35,159 nucleotides of DNA from an uncultured Bacteroidota bacterium (GCA_937867025.1 CALMKH010000004.1:1-35159); one strand, 5' to 3'. Shown: positions 1 through 8,752, numbered from the stretch's first letter. A program made the numbers and translations. The notes: generated from the sequence alone by a model not told the origin.

Positions 1-3000
1 ATCGAAGAATTGTTGTCGAAACTGAACTCAGAGTTCAGGCAGCTTCCTGATACTTTGGTAAAGCTGGCAACCGGTTTGGCGAACTGGTAAACGATCTTGG
101 AAACTGTATTGGAGCATCCGTCTGCTGTGGCAGTAAGGGTTACCTGGTAACCGCCCGGAGTACCGTATGATTTGTTGATCGGAGTAGAAGAAGTGGTTGT
201 GTTGACCGGAGAACCGTCACCGTAATCCCAGGTATAGGTTGGAACGCCTGATCCGCCGTACACTGTACCATTAGTAAGTTTAACCGGGGTACCGATACAG
301 GAGTTTGTGTTAAGGATAGTTGCAGTTGGAACCTCAGTTATGTTCACATTGAAAGTCTTGCTTGTAGTGAACGGATATGGGTTCGTTGTGGTTTTCAATA
401 CAACGGTATAAGTGCCGAAGGCCGCATATTTGTGAACCGGGCTAGCTTCGTTGGATATAGGAGAACCATCACCGAAATCCCACTCATAGTCAATTGAACC
501 GCTGGAAACGGTTGACATGCTCTCAAAGTAAATCTCGGTTTTTTCACACAGAACTGTTGGCAGTTTTGCATCAGGCACTGCTTTAGGAGCGATGAACACT
601 TTACGTTTATATATGGTATCGCAACCGGTTACAAGGTCGGTTATCTTGATAGACACTTCAATGGTACTGTCTTCCCAGGCTTTAGGAGCATCAACAGTTA
701 TTTTCAATCCGCTGCTGAATACCCTTGAAACGGTAGAGCCTGCAGGATAGCCATTTACTGTCTTGGCATCCACGGTAGATACCCACTTGTTGCCTCCGCC
801 CTGGCCGAGGTAATCGCTATTGGAGTATGGCAATGTAGTTGGATTGCTCAGGTTATAAACCAGGTCTTCATCCGGGAAGGTGATATCAGGTTTTCCGGTT
901 GTAAGATACTGGGCGGCAGGAGAGGACAAAGTTGAATTATGAGACAGTGTAGCGCCACCCGGAGCTTTTAATACGCTGAAGTTGAAAGTCATCGTATCGT
1001 TGCCCGGTAGGTCATCGGCATCCAGGAGGAAGAATTTAACATTATGGGTACCTGACTGGCTGAACTGAATAGGAGCGAAGGTAACAGAACCGGTGCCGCT
1101 TACCGGAATGGATGCGGTCAGTTTTGCAGTGGCCCTTATAACCCCGTTGTCAGACATCGCAACTATAAAGCCTGTTACAGGCTCAAGGAAGTTGTTCTGG
1201 AAAGTAACGGTCGGAGTGATAAAGTTACCTGCGCACATTGGGTTGCTTGGAGCAAATGTATTGGCTGTCTGAGCGATATCAAGGAAGCCTTCAACCGCAC
1301 CACGGTCAGATTTAGCAGGATTTCTTGGAGCGCCCCAGACATCTTTAGGATTAGATGCAAGAGTAGGCACGTTGTTTTGATTCAGGAAGCGGTTTGAGGC
1401 AAAGTTGCCTGCAAAATTGTGTCCTGTTGTCATATTGGTTTCGTTTGGACCGGCAGGGTTTGCAGCATTGTACCATCCGGCGAAGTTACCGAAAGTAGTT
1501 GAACCATTATACCAGGTTTGTGAACCCAGATTGTTGGTGTAGTAGCTGTTCCTGTCCCAAACCCATTGTGAAAGGCCTGACTGTGAATATGCATACGTCA
1601 TGTACGCATACTTGTTGTCCACCTGAACGATATTGCCCACTATGGACGCTTTCTGGTGATAATACAGGTACATGTAAAGCGGGTAAGCATAGTGAGAAGA
1701 ATATGAAGACTGGTTTCCATCAATTTTAATGGTATTCTGGTACACCAGTGCATTGTTGTTGGAACCAGAAGCAAATGAGTAGCAATAAATGCCATATGTT
1801 CCGTAGTAGCCGGCATTATCATATATAAGGTTGCTGCTAACGTCGCAAACGTAGTTATAGTAATCGTATATGCCATACACATAACCAACGCTGTTGCTCA
1901 CGTTTTTGTTACGGCGGATGATGTTCCTCTGGATCTTGTTGCCCTGGCTGTACCACTGAGCAGAAATCGCATACAGGTAGTAGTAATATGTCTGCTGGTT
2001 GTCTTCAACAATGTTATCCATGATTTCAGCGGTACCGTAATAAGCGCTGTAGATGCAATACATGTAAAAATAGTCGGAAGAATTGCCCTTGACCAGGTTT
2101 CTTTTGATGTGAACCGGGTTGCTTGCATTGGAGTACTGCGCGTAATAATTATAAATATGATACGTGTAGTAATATGATTTAACGTTATTCTGGATTACGT
2201 TGTCATTGATTTCCATGACACCGCTCGCAAAGGTCGGAAAAGCATTGTATATGCCGTACCAGTAGTAACCACCGTCGCAATTCTGAATGGTGTTGAAATT
2301 ATAGCGGAAAGAGTGGTAGCTGTTATAGTTATAAAACCCATAGAACATCGCTGAACCTGAAGTGTTAACCGGCACATCGCAATTGGTTGCGGTGTTGCCG
2401 ATCATATCGATGTAATGGTTGTAGTAGTTCTGGGCAAGATACATGTAAGCGCTGCCGGCGATATCTTTCATGGTATTGTTGCTTATAGAGAACCTATAGG
2501 AAGAATTACCATAATTGTACTGGCTGTAAACGATGTATACGTATCCTGGAGCCGATGAAACGGTACCGCCGCTGAACGGCCAGTCGTGGAAATTGTTTCC
2601 ATCGATTTTAATCTGGCGGGAAGTAGCGTAGGCATAACCGGAATAAACGCCGAACAGGTTGGTATAACAGTTGTTTGAAGTGGCGTTTGCCCTTGAAATA
2701 TCATTGCCGGTAACCTGGTTTCCATTCGTGTAATACATGTACACAGCCATGTAATAGAAGTTCTGGATGATGTTGTTGCTCAGGGTGTTGTTCTGAGCGG
2801 TGGAAGTGTAGGTACTGCTGCTTCCGTTCATCGTTACGCCATAAGAAGGACCAGGGCTGTTGGAGTTGGTTGTGCGCATGGTGTTCTTATCGATCACGTT
2901 GTTCATTCCCGGATTGGTTGAGCCTGTGCTGGTAGGAGACGTGGCAGAGGCAGAGAATGAAATGTAAGCGCCGCCTGAAGTAGTGGCGGCAGTAAGGGCG

Positions 3001-3473
3001 GTAAACTCGATAATGCTGTTCTTGATGGTGTTATTATCCGATTCATTGTAAAACCTCAGGCCTGTAGCATACTGACTGGTTGTGGTGTTCCTTACCACAA
3101 GGTTGTCAATGGTGAAGTAATCTGCACCTGAGAAAAGTATGACAGCGTCAGCAACATCAATGGAAAGAACCCTGCCGTTACCTTTAATAGTCACAGTGTT
3201 GGTGGAAGAGGTACCGGTAATGGCGGGGAAATCGATTTGTGCTGTTTCGGTAATGTCTGTCATGACATCTACTGTCACGGCCCCGTTAACCCCGTTTGTT
3301 GTGATTGCCGTGCGGAAGTCCGCCCAGTTGGCAAAGTTTGTTCCTCCGGTGGCCGAGCCGTTGTCAATGGTATAACTACCACTTAACTGGGCTGATGCCG
3401 AACTTGCAATTCCGGCAATGATCACTGTGAACAGCAGCCGGAGAAGTTTGGTTGGTTTGTAAATTTTTCTCAT
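1..3473 (-). CDS. Secreted tyrosine-rich parallel beta-helix protein with PKD domains (3' end outside window)
   Basis: About 1157 codons are visible from the ATG at 3473, with no stop before the window edge, so the C-terminus is missing. Residues 1-28 form a signal peptide (basic start, hydrophobic core, SASA cleavage site before Gln29). Residues roughly 120-650 are parallel beta-helix repeats rich in N-x-I-x-x-N turns, alternating with tyrosine clusters such as YYYTYHIYNYY (434-444) and YVYGIYDYYNY (531-541). Residues 401-610 contain 44 Tyr, about 21 percent. After a middle beta-rich region, two PKD domains carry WDFGDG (near residue 998) and WDYGDG (near 1083), and a third appears to begin at the edge. 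Such architecture in Bacteroidota usually means a cell-surface or secreted protein exported by T9SS, with the sorting tail at the C-terminus; here the tail is inferred, not seen. Substrate or ligand is unknown. It has its own promoter at 3516-3546. Confidence 0.85.
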   Translation of the reverse strand, partial: MRKIYKPTKLLRLLFTVIIAGIASSASAQLSGSYTIDNGSATGGTNFANWADFRTAITTNGVNGAVTVDVMTDITETAQIDFPAITGTSSTNTVTIKGNGRVLSIDVADAVILFSGADYFTIDNLVVRNTTTSQYATGLRFYNESDNNTIKNSIIEFTALTAATTSGGAYISFSASATSPTSTGSTNPGMNNVIDKNTMRTTNSNSPGPSYGVTMNGSSSTYTSTAQNNTLSNNIIQNFYYMAVYMYYTNGNQVTGNDISRANATSNNCYTNLFGVYSGYAYATSRQIKIDGNNFHDWPFSGGTVSSAPGYVYIVYSQYNYGNSSYRFSISNNTMKDIAGSAYMYLAQNYYNHYIDMIGNTATNCDVPVNTSGSAMFYGFYNYNSYHSFRYNFNTIQNCDGGYYWYGIYNAFPTFASGVMEINDNVIQNNVKSYYYTYHIYNYYAQYSNASNPVHIKRNLVKGNSSDYFYMYCIYSAYYGTAEIMDNIVEDNQQTYYYYLYAISAQWYSQGNKIQRNIIRRNKNVSNSVGYVYGIYDYYNYVCDVSSNLIYDNAGYYGTYGIYCYSFASGSNNNALVYQNTIKIDGNQSSYSSHYAYPLYMYLYYHQKASIVGNIVQVDNKYAYMTYAYSQSGLSQWVWDRNSYYTNNLGSQTWYNGSTTFGNFAGWYNAANPAGPNETNMTTGHNFAGNFASNRFLNQNNVPTLASNPKDVWGAPRNPAKSDRGAVEGFLDIAQTANTFAPSNPMCAGNFITPTVTFQNNFLEPVTGFIVAMSDNGVIRATAKLTASIPVSGTGSVTFAPIQFSQSGTHNVKFFLLDADDLPGNDTMTFNFSVLKAPGGATLSHNSTLSSPAAQYLTTGKPDITFPDEDLVYNLSNPTTLPYSNSDYLGQGGGNKWVSTVDAKTVNGYPAGSTVSRVFSSGLKITVDAPKAWEDSTIEVSIKITDLVTGCDTIYKRKVFIAPKAVPDAKLPTVLCEKTEIYFESMSTVSSGSIDYEWDFGDGSPISNEASPVHKYAAFGTYTVVLKTTTNPYPFTTSKTFNVNITEVPTATILNTNSCIGTPVKLTNGTVYGGSGVPTYTWDYGDGSPVNTTTSSTPINKSYGTPGGYQVTLTATADGCSNTVSKIVYQFAKPVASFTKVSGSCLNSEFSFDNNSS

Positions 3474-3515
3474 AAAAATAAAATTATATATTGTTTTGTT
3501 GTTATTTTAACTCTT

Positions 3516-3546
3516 CAAATATAGATACGAATTTCTAATCGCCAAA
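3516..3546 (-). promoter_or_regulatory. Bacteroidota promoter for the beta-helix/PKD gene
   Basis: On the minus strand TTTG (3543-3546) is followed after exactly 19 nt by TATATTTG (3516-3523), matching the Bacteroidota -33/-7 consensus TTTG-N19-TAnnTTTG. The box lies 42 nt before the ATG at 3473. This is the best-formed promoter in the window. The rest of the 3474-3586 gap is AT-rich with no gene. Confidence 0.7.
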
Positions 3547-3586
3547 TTATTTTGCCAATGCACACAGCTGTTTTGATAATTAAAAA

Positions 3587-5668
3587 TTAATGTAGAATGA
3601 ATACAGTTGCTTTTTTATTTAATTTTAATGGTTTGCCATAAAGTTTAAAATACTCTTTATTCAGATTTTTTAAGGCTGATCTGCTTATGGCATTGCTTAT
3701 AATAACTTGATTTTTATTGCATTGTAACATCCCTGTATTCGGGCTGTCAATTGTTTTAATCAGCATGAAACAGCGTTTTCGTGTGTTTTTGATACAGGAA
3801 TGTTGAATTGTCATAATATTGTCAAAAAATTGAAATCCAATCCCTTTCTTTATCCTGATATTTGTGGAAACGAAACTTTTTTCCATATTGAGCTTTTTGG
3901 TTTCCGAAACGCCTTTACTTAAAAGATAAGGACTGATATGATAAGCAAACAATGAAGGATCATTGAAGAAACCGCTGTCCGCAAGGATGTAAGCTTTCCG
4001 GCCTTCTATGCACGAAAACACATCGTGCCCTTTTATACTGTGAATGACAAAGATCTTTTGCCTGGCCGCTTTATGGCAGGCAGATGCAGTCAATGCGGAG
4101 AATGAGAATACGCATGTAAGCATCAAAAACAATATCCATTTTTTTCCGGAAGAAAAGAAAGTGATCAGGCAGATGACGGCTGCGTATAGTAGTGTTACCT
4201 GCACCACGTCTATATAAAACCCTTCCGAAAGTGCATAGGGAAGTGAATCGATCTCTGTTACCAGGTAGTTGTTAAACCGTATCGCATATAAAAGCCCTTT
4301 GCCGGCCAGCACTGCGGCAGGTGTTATCCAGCTGAGGGCCAGAAGTATGATTAATCCGAAGAGTATAAAGGATGTAAGCGGGATGATCAGCATGTTGGAG
4401 ATGAGAAAATAATTGGGAAACTGATGGAAGTAAAACAGGCTTACAGGAAAGGTCAGGACTTGGGCAGCCAATGATACTGTGAGCAGTTCCCAGGCATATT
4501 TGACAGGCCTGTTCGGCGGTGCGTATAGCCTGCCAAGCTTTGGTTGCAGCCATATGATTCCCAGAACTGCAAGGTATGACAGTTGAAAACCGACATCAAA
4601 AATGTAAAACGGATTGTATAGGAGCAGTATAAATGCCGAAGCGAAAAGGGTATTGTAAATATTGGCCTTGTAGTGTAATGTTTTTCCCAATGACATGATG
4701 CTGAACATGACGGTTGCCCGCAGCACGGAAGACGATAATCCTGTCATAAACGCATAAAACCAGATTCCTGTCAGCAGCAATGTAAACTGGAGCCATCTGC
4801 CATGTTTCTTTTTTTCCAGGGGGCGGGTTAGGAATCCGATTAAAAGAAAAATCAGTCCTGCGTGCATGCCGCTGACTGCCAGCACGTGCAGGGTTCCTGT
4901 TCGCGAAAATGCCTGGGTGATGGCCGGGTCGAGATCATCTTTATAGCCCAGCAGTAAGGCTTCGGCTACTCCTTTTTCACCGGGGGAAGGGATATGCCTG
5001 CTGATCACGGAAAGACAATGATCCCTGAAACGCAGCGCCTCGCTGTAAATCGAATGTTCTGTTGAAGATGATTTAATGATGCATTGAGAATCGGAAAAAA
5101 GCTGGTGCCTGATGTTCCTGAATGCTAGGTAACGGCTGTAATTGAACTCTTCGGGGTTGGCGGGACCGCTTATAACGGATGCGCCGGCTTTCATATAGTA
5201 CGTCTGTCCCACTTCAGGTTTGGACGTTATATGCTTCTTGTTGAAATACACAAGGACGAAACCGTATGAAGGATGGATATTCCCTGCGGTGTCGGATACG
5301 GCAGTCACCCTGGCGTAACACCTGTAGAATTTCTTTTTTTCGACAACTGCATCATCTACGGTTATGCTGTAAGATGTCCCGTGTTTTATACTGAAAAAAT
5401 GCCCCGGTGTTTTTGTGTCATCAAAGGCCAGGGATCTGATATAGCCAAGGCACAGAAAAACAATACTAATAAAAAGTCCCTGGAAAAGCCTTACCCTGTA
5501 ATGTGCCGTCGCACTGAAAATATAACGTGCAAAAAGCGACAGGAAGCATGTTATGCTAAAGAGGATAATTGCCGGTGCTGTTCCAGCATCGAACCAATAA
5601 CATATACAAATACCAATGGTATATGGTATCAGTACCCTTGCAAAGGGCACCTTATGCCAACTGAACAT
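3587..5668 (-). CDS. comEC: ComEC/Rec2-family DNA uptake channel
   Basis: The 693-residue polytopic inner-membrane protein should form the channel that passes single-stranded DNA into the cytoplasm during transformation. Hydrophobic segments near residues 10-80 precede an extracytoplasmic OB-like domain (about 95-200, with NPEEFNYSRYL at 171-181). The Competence domain follows from about 235, with the family hallmark HVLAVSGMHAGLI at 261-273 and ALLLGYKDDL at 237-246. More membrane helices run to about residue 550. The C-terminal 130 residues occupy the place of the metallo-beta-lactamase-like domain but contain no HxHxDH metal motif, so nuclease activity from this part is unlikely. The ATG lies 3 nt beyond the stop of the upstream hypothetical gene, so the two are probably co-transcribed. 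Whether the organism is naturally competent cannot be told from this window. Confidence 0.9.
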   Translation of the reverse strand: MFSWHKVPFARVLIPYTIGICICYWFDAGTAPAIILFSITCFLSLFARYIFSATAHYRVRLFQGLFISIVFLCLGYIRSLAFDDTKTPGHFFSIKHGTSYSITVDDAVVEKKKFYRCYARVTAVSDTAGNIHPSYGFVLVYFNKKHITSKPEVGQTYYMKAGASVISGPANPEEFNYSRYLAFRNIRHQLFSDSQCIIKSSSTEHSIYSEALRFRDHCLSVISRHIPSPGEKGVAEALLLGYKDDLDPAITQAFSRTGTLHVLAVSGMHAGLIFLLIGFLTRPLEKKKHGRWLQFTLLLTGIWFYAFMTGLSSSVLRATVMFSIMSLGKTLHYKANIYNTLFASAFILLLYNPFYIFDVGFQLSYLAVLGIIWLQPKLGRLYAPPNRPVKYAWELLTVSLAAQVLTFPVSLFYFHQFPNYFLISNMLIIPLTSFILFGLIILLALSWITPAAVLAGKGLLYAIRFNNYLVTEIDSLPYALSEGFYIDVVQVTLLYAAVICLITFFSSGKKWILFLMLTCVFSFSALTASACHKAARQKIFVIHSIKGHDVFSCIEGRKAYILADSGFFNDPSLFAYHISPYLLSKGVSETKKLNMEKSFVSTNIRIKKGIGFQFFDNIMTIQHSCIKNTRKRCFMLIKTIDSPNTGMLQCNKNQVIISNAISRSALKNLNKEYFKLYGKPLKLNKKATVFILH

Positions 5669-5671
5669 TGA

Positions 5672-6382
5672 TCAGAGGAAACGACGTTTAACCAGGCTGA
5701 AAAATTCGGCGGCCAGCATGTCATTATCGCTCCAGTTATACGGTCCGATAATGTGTGTTTCAAGGAAGGAGGAGGCTTCTTCGTAAGAGGAAAATTGCTG
5801 TATGGACTGGATGCACGACTTATAGGCATCTGAATTGCCGTCAAAAAGATCGTTGATGAATTCGAATTTCTTGCCTATCGAAATAGCCTTTACAAGATCC
5901 TTGATAGGCATTTCCTTTGATTTTTCAGAGATGTTCAGAACCGGTTGTTTGTTCTTCGAAAGTTTTGCATTAAGTGACACATCCTCTTCTTCTATCTCTA
6001 CCGGCTTGCTTTTAGACTGCTGATGGGGCGGAACGGGTTCAGGTTTTTTGGTGACAGCCGGTTCTACAGGCGGACTTAGCGGTTCATGCCTGACCTGCTG
6101 TGCGGCCGGTTCTGTTTTTTTTTCCTCCCTGACAACTGGCTCTTCTGTCTTTACCGGCTGTTCAATGGGGATGGCCTTTGCTTCGGGAGTTGTTAAAACA
6201 GGAGCCTCTGCAGATTGTGTTTTTGAATCGAGCTTGGCAGCCTGCTGGTATATATTAATCGAGTTTTGCTGGAGCAACGCCCTGTAAAAATCTATATTAT
6301 GTCCTTTCTCCACTTCTCTTAAAGCATTTCCGATCACAAGGTTCAATTCTTGTATCTGCTTTAATATTTCACTGTTACTCAT
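5672..6382 (-). CDS. Conserved hypothetical protein, proline-rich linker
   Basis: I do not recognise a named family. The protein has three parts. An N-terminal helical region of about 70 residues looks coiled-coil-like (repeated I/L with Q, N and E). A low-complexity central linker of about 70 residues is rich in Pro, Glu, Lys and Val. A C-terminal globular domain of about 75 residues begins near IKDLVKAISIGKKFEF and ends in SLVKRRFL. From memory, similar C-terminal domains occur in other Bacteroidota hypotheticals. There is no signal peptide, so it is probably cytoplasmic. The frame stays open to a TTG at 6394, but the ATG at 6382 (MSNSEILKQ) is preferred. It precedes comEC by 3 nt. A link to DNA uptake is only a neighbourhood inference. 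Confidence 0.75.
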   Translation of the reverse strand: MSNSEILKQIQELNLVIGNALREVEKGHNIDFYRALLQQNSINIYQQAAKLDSKTQSAEAPVLTTPEAKAIPIEQPVKTEEPVVREEKKTEPAAQQVRHEPLSPPVEPAVTKKPEPVPPHQQSKSKPVEIEEEDVSLNAKLSKNKQPVLNISEKSKEMPIKDLVKAISIGKKFEFINDLFDGNSDAYKSCIQSIQQFSSYEEASSFLETHIIGPYNWSDNDMLAAEFFSLVKRRFL

Positions 6383-6486
6383 ACCTCTGCTCAATTAACG
6401 CAAGCAATATTAATAATATTATATGAGTGTCGCGGAAATAATTTCAAAAATTTTTTAACATTGATATTTCGCAGATTTTTTTTGTT

Positions 6487-6494
6487 CAAATTTG
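6487..6494 (+). promoter_or_regulatory. Probable -7 box for tdk
   Basis: CAAATTTG followed by CG differs from TAnnTTTG only at the first base and lies 13 nt before the tdk ATG. A TTG at 6461-6463 is spaced 23 nt away, somewhat long for a -33 element. The rest of the 6383-6507 gap is AT-rich and must also hold the divergent promoter for the comEC pair, which I could not place. Confidence 0.4.
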
Positions 6495-6507
6495 CGACAG
6501 GAAAAAG

Positions 6508-7056
6508 ATGGCAATGCAGGGAAAATTGACAGTGTATTACGGATGCATGTTTGCAGGCAAAACGTCTGCACTTATAGAATATATAAGCAAGGCGGGATTG
6601 AGGAGGAATGAGTTCCTGGTACTTAAGCCGGCGGTGGATATACGTTCAGGCAACCGTACCATTACCACGCATGACGGCAAATCGCATGAATGTGTTATTG
6701 TTGAGCAGGATACCGACCTGAATGAGCTCATCACCCCGTTTATACGTATGATTGCCATTGATGAGGCGCAGTTTTTTGACAAGGTGTTTTTCAGCGAGGT
6801 TAAACGGTTTCTTGCAAAAGGTATCCATGTGGTCGCAGCAGGTCTGGATAAGGATTACCTTGGCAGGCCCTTTGGACTTATGCCTATGCTGCAGACGATC
6901 GCCACGGAAAAAAACCATCTGAAGGCCGTTTGCAACCATTGCGGGAAGGATGCTGAATACACTTACAGGAAAGTGGATAATAAGGTGCTGGTGCTTATTG
7001 GAAATGCCAATCATTATGAGGCAAGGTGCGAAAGCTGTTATGGCAGGGAGGACTGA
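6508..7056 (+). CDS. tdk: Thymidine kinase, type II
   Basis: This cytosolic enzyme phosphorylates thymidine to dTMP in pyrimidine salvage. At 182 residues it matches the compact TK1 family. The P-loop GCMFAGKTS lies at residues 12-20. DEAQFF at 85-90 supplies the Walker B Asp and the catalytic Glu86. The structural zinc site is Cys142/Cys145 (CNHC) with Cys174/Cys177 (CESC) in the lasso region. The start ATG fits the family N-terminus, although a second Met lies at residue 3. It is a single-gene unit, divergent from the comEC pair and convergent with the NifU-domain gene. A near-consensus -7 box (CAAATTTG, 6487-6494) sits 13 nt upstream. No unusual residues were seen. Confidence 0.95.
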   Translation: MAMQGKLTVYYGCMFAGKTSALIEYISKAGLRRNEFLVLKPAVDIRSGNRTITTHDGKSHECVIVEQDTDLNELITPFIRMIAIDEAQFFDKVFFSEVKRFLAKGIHVVAAGLDKDYLGRPFGLMPMLQTIATEKNHLKAVCNHCGKDAEYTYRKVDNKVLVLIGNANHYEARCESCYGRED

Positions 7057-7123
7057 TTCGCAAGGTTTGGCAATGGATCACTGAAAATCGGGCAGCCCGC
7101 ACAATGTTTGTCAGGATGGAATA

Positions 7124-7357
7124 TTAATCCAGGGCAACCACGGATTTGACTTCGGGAAGGATTCTTTTAATCGCCTCCTCGATTCCCGCCTTCATAGTCA
7201 TATGACTCATGGAACAACCGCTGCAGGCGCCAAGAAGTTTGAGCGTCACGACATTATTTTCATCGATGTTTACCAATTCCACATTCCCTCCATCCATTTT
7301 CAGAAAAGGACGTACGGAATTCAGGGCATCTTCGATTTTTTGTTCTTTTTCGTTCAT
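7124..7357 (-). CDS. Small NifU C-terminal-domain Fe-S scaffold protein
   Basis: The protein is 77 residues long and consists only of the NifU C-terminal (Nfu) domain. The hallmark is GACSGCSMS, with Cys45 and Cys48 forming the CxxC that holds a bridging [4Fe-4S] cluster between two subunits. MDGGNVELV at 21-29 is also typical of the family. It is expected to be a cytosolic Fe-S carrier that passes clusters to apoproteins. Its ATG overlaps the stop of the Mrp-type gene by 4 nt, implying translational coupling and a shared role in Fe-S cluster delivery. It lacks the N-terminal A-type domain of E. coli NfuA, which is common for small Nfu proteins. Confidence 0.92.
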   Translation of the reverse strand: MNEKEQKIEDALNSVRPFLKMDGGNVELVNIDENNVVTLKLLGACSGCSMSHMTMKAGIEEAIKRILPEVKSVVALD

Positions 7358-8415
7358 ATCTGCTGACGCGAATTGTTGATAGCTAATTGCCTTACCAAAC
7401 GGCCCGCAATTTCCGCAAAAAAATTCACATTTTTATCATTTAATATTTTTCCGGAATCTCCGTCTGAAACTATGGCCGGTTCGATGGGTAAAGTGCCTAA
7501 AAGAGTGGTATTAAACTGTGTAGCAAGGGATTCGGCTCCTCCTGAACCAAAAATGGAATACCGCTTTCCCGGTTGATCGGCTGGTTCGAAAAACGACATA
7601 TTTTCAACAATACCCAGAATAGGAACGTTCACCGCAGGCATGCTGAACATGGCGCAGGCCCTTATGGCGTCGGCGACAGCCAGTTTTTGCGGGGTGGTAA
7701 CGATAACAGCCCCGGTAACCGGTATCTGCTGCACCAGTGTGAGCTGCACATCTCCTGTGCCCGGTGGCAGGTCGACAATCAGGTAATCAAGTTCGCCCCA
7801 GTTTACGCCGTTGATGAACTGTTTAAGAGCGGAGGATACCATAGGCCCCCGCCATACTATGGCTTCGTTGGGCTTGGATAAAAAGCCTATGGAGAATACC
7901 TTTATATCACCGGCCATCACGGGTTTCATAAGCTCCTTACCGTCAACTACTTCCATTTCCACAATGGCATCTTTAAGTCCGAACAATATGGGAATGGATG
8001 GCCCGTAAATATCTGCATCCATCAGTCCTACACGCGCTCCGGCATTTGCAAGCGCAGAGGCGATCCCTGCGGAAACCGTTGATTTTCCGACGCCGCCCTT
8101 GCCGCTCCCTACGGCGATGATATTCTTTACAGCCGGTAAGACTGCGGTTGTTTTCTTATTGGCGGAAACTCTCGAGCTCATCCGTATGTCTGCTTGTATA
8201 TCGGGGCTTATAAAATGCGCTATTGCATTCCTGCAGGCGTTTTCTATAAAATCTTTCAGGGGGCATGCAGGCGTTGTCAGATAAACGGTAAATGACAGCT
8301 TATGGCCATTGATCTCAATATCCTCTATCATGCCGAGAGTCACCAGGTCTTTATGAAGGTCCGGATCATCCACATGCCTCAGGGCATTCAGCACATCTTC
8401 TTTTGTTACACTCAT
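7354..8415 (-). CDS. Mrp/ApbC-type Fe-S cluster carrier ATPase
   Basis: This 353-residue protein belongs to the Mrp/NBP35 family of P-loop ATPases that bind and transfer Fe-S clusters. Residues 1-80 form a MIP18 (DUF59) domain with Cys51. The deviant Walker A motif GSGKGGVGKST is at 103-113. DADIYGPS (133-140) and DLPPGTGD (215-222) are the other conserved ATPase segments. ENMSFF (271-276) marks the point after which many relatives have CxxC; here the following segment EPADQPGKRYSIFG contains no cysteine. The ATG at 8415 fits the family start. It overlaps the NifU-domain gene downstream and the DUF6787-like gene upstream by 4 nt each, so all three look like one tightly coupled operon. Confidence 0.93.
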   Translation of the reverse strand: MSVTKEDVLNALRHVDDPDLHKDLVTLGMIEDIEINGHKLSFTVYLTTPACPLKDFIENACRNAIAHFISPDIQADIRMSSRVSANKKTTAVLPAVKNIIAVGSGKGGVGKSTVSAGIASALANAGARVGLMDADIYGPSIPILFGLKDAIVEMEVVDGKELMKPVMAGDIKVFSIGFLSKPNEAIVWRGPMVSSALKQFINGVNWGELDYLIVDLPPGTGDVQLTLVQQIPVTGAVIVTTPQKLAVADAIRACAMFSMPAVNVPILGIVENMSFFEPADQPGKRYSIFGSGGAESLATQFNTTLLGTLPIEPAIVSDGDSGKILNDKNVNFFAEIAGRLVRQLAINNSRQQI

Positions 8416-8708
8416 GGTTTTGGTTTGAATATATTGGCAATGCGTTTAAAAAATCGTTTTTCAAATTCAAGGAAGAATCTGAATTGCCCGAAGATAAACC
8501 CATAGCCCAGGAGCAGCAAATTGTAAATCGGAAAGACACCTATGTAGAATAATATCCTGTAAGGGGTGCTGGTTTCCGAATTAATCCCCAGCAGATGCTT
8601 GATCGGTATGATGGAAGACCCCGTACAGGTAAAAACGATTAATATCAGGATAACCTGGGTAGCTGATTTTACCTGCCAGCGCTTTTTAAGTTTATCTACA
8701 AAGGACAC
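8412..8708 (-). CDS. Small membrane protein, DUF6787-like
   Basis: From a GTG at 8708 this is 98 residues: MSFVDKLKKRWQV, then a hydrophobic segment (VILILIVFTCTGSSIIPI), a second one (RILFYIGVFPIYNLLLLGYGFIFGQ in part), and a basic tail FEKRFFKRIANIFKPKP. The pattern resembles the Bacteroidota family I know as DUF6787; the number is from memory. It is probably an inner-membrane protein of unknown function. A longer reading from TTG at 8723 would place the start inside the -7 box, and its extra residues do not match the family, so GTG 8708 is chosen. It is the first gene of the Mrp/NifU operon and overlaps the Mrp start by 4 nt, which hints at a link to Fe-S metabolism without proving one. 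Confidence 0.75.
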   Translation of the reverse strand: MSFVDKLKKRWQVKSATQVILILIVFTCTGSSIIPIKHLLGINSETSTPYRILFYIGVFPIYNLLLLGYGFIFGQFRFFLEFEKRFFKRIANIFKPKP

Positions 8709-8720
8709 GGTTTGGAGGCG

Positions 8721-8752
8721 CAAAAATAATGCTTTAATCAGTAATACCCAAA
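8721..8752 (-). promoter_or_regulatory. Promoter of the DUF6787-Mrp-NifU operon
   Basis: On the minus strand TTTG (8749-8752) is followed after 20 nt by TATTTTTG (8721-8728). The box is 12 nt from the GTG at 8708, so the leader would be only a few nucleotides. The -33 element lies within a perfect inverted repeat (8747-8761). Confidence 0.6.

Noticed and set aside
1175-2725. Many short frames within the beta-helix gene
   Set aside because: All lie in other frames of one continuous open frame from 3473 to the edge.
5273-5671. A 132-codon frame antisense to comEC
   Set aside because: Cysteine-rich but without ordered motifs; overlaps the well-supported ComEC N-terminus.
7089-7099. CGGGCAGCCCG hairpin between tdk and the NifU-domain gene
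   Set aside because: Only a 4-bp stem with a 3-nt loop and no T-run, so not a convincing terminator.
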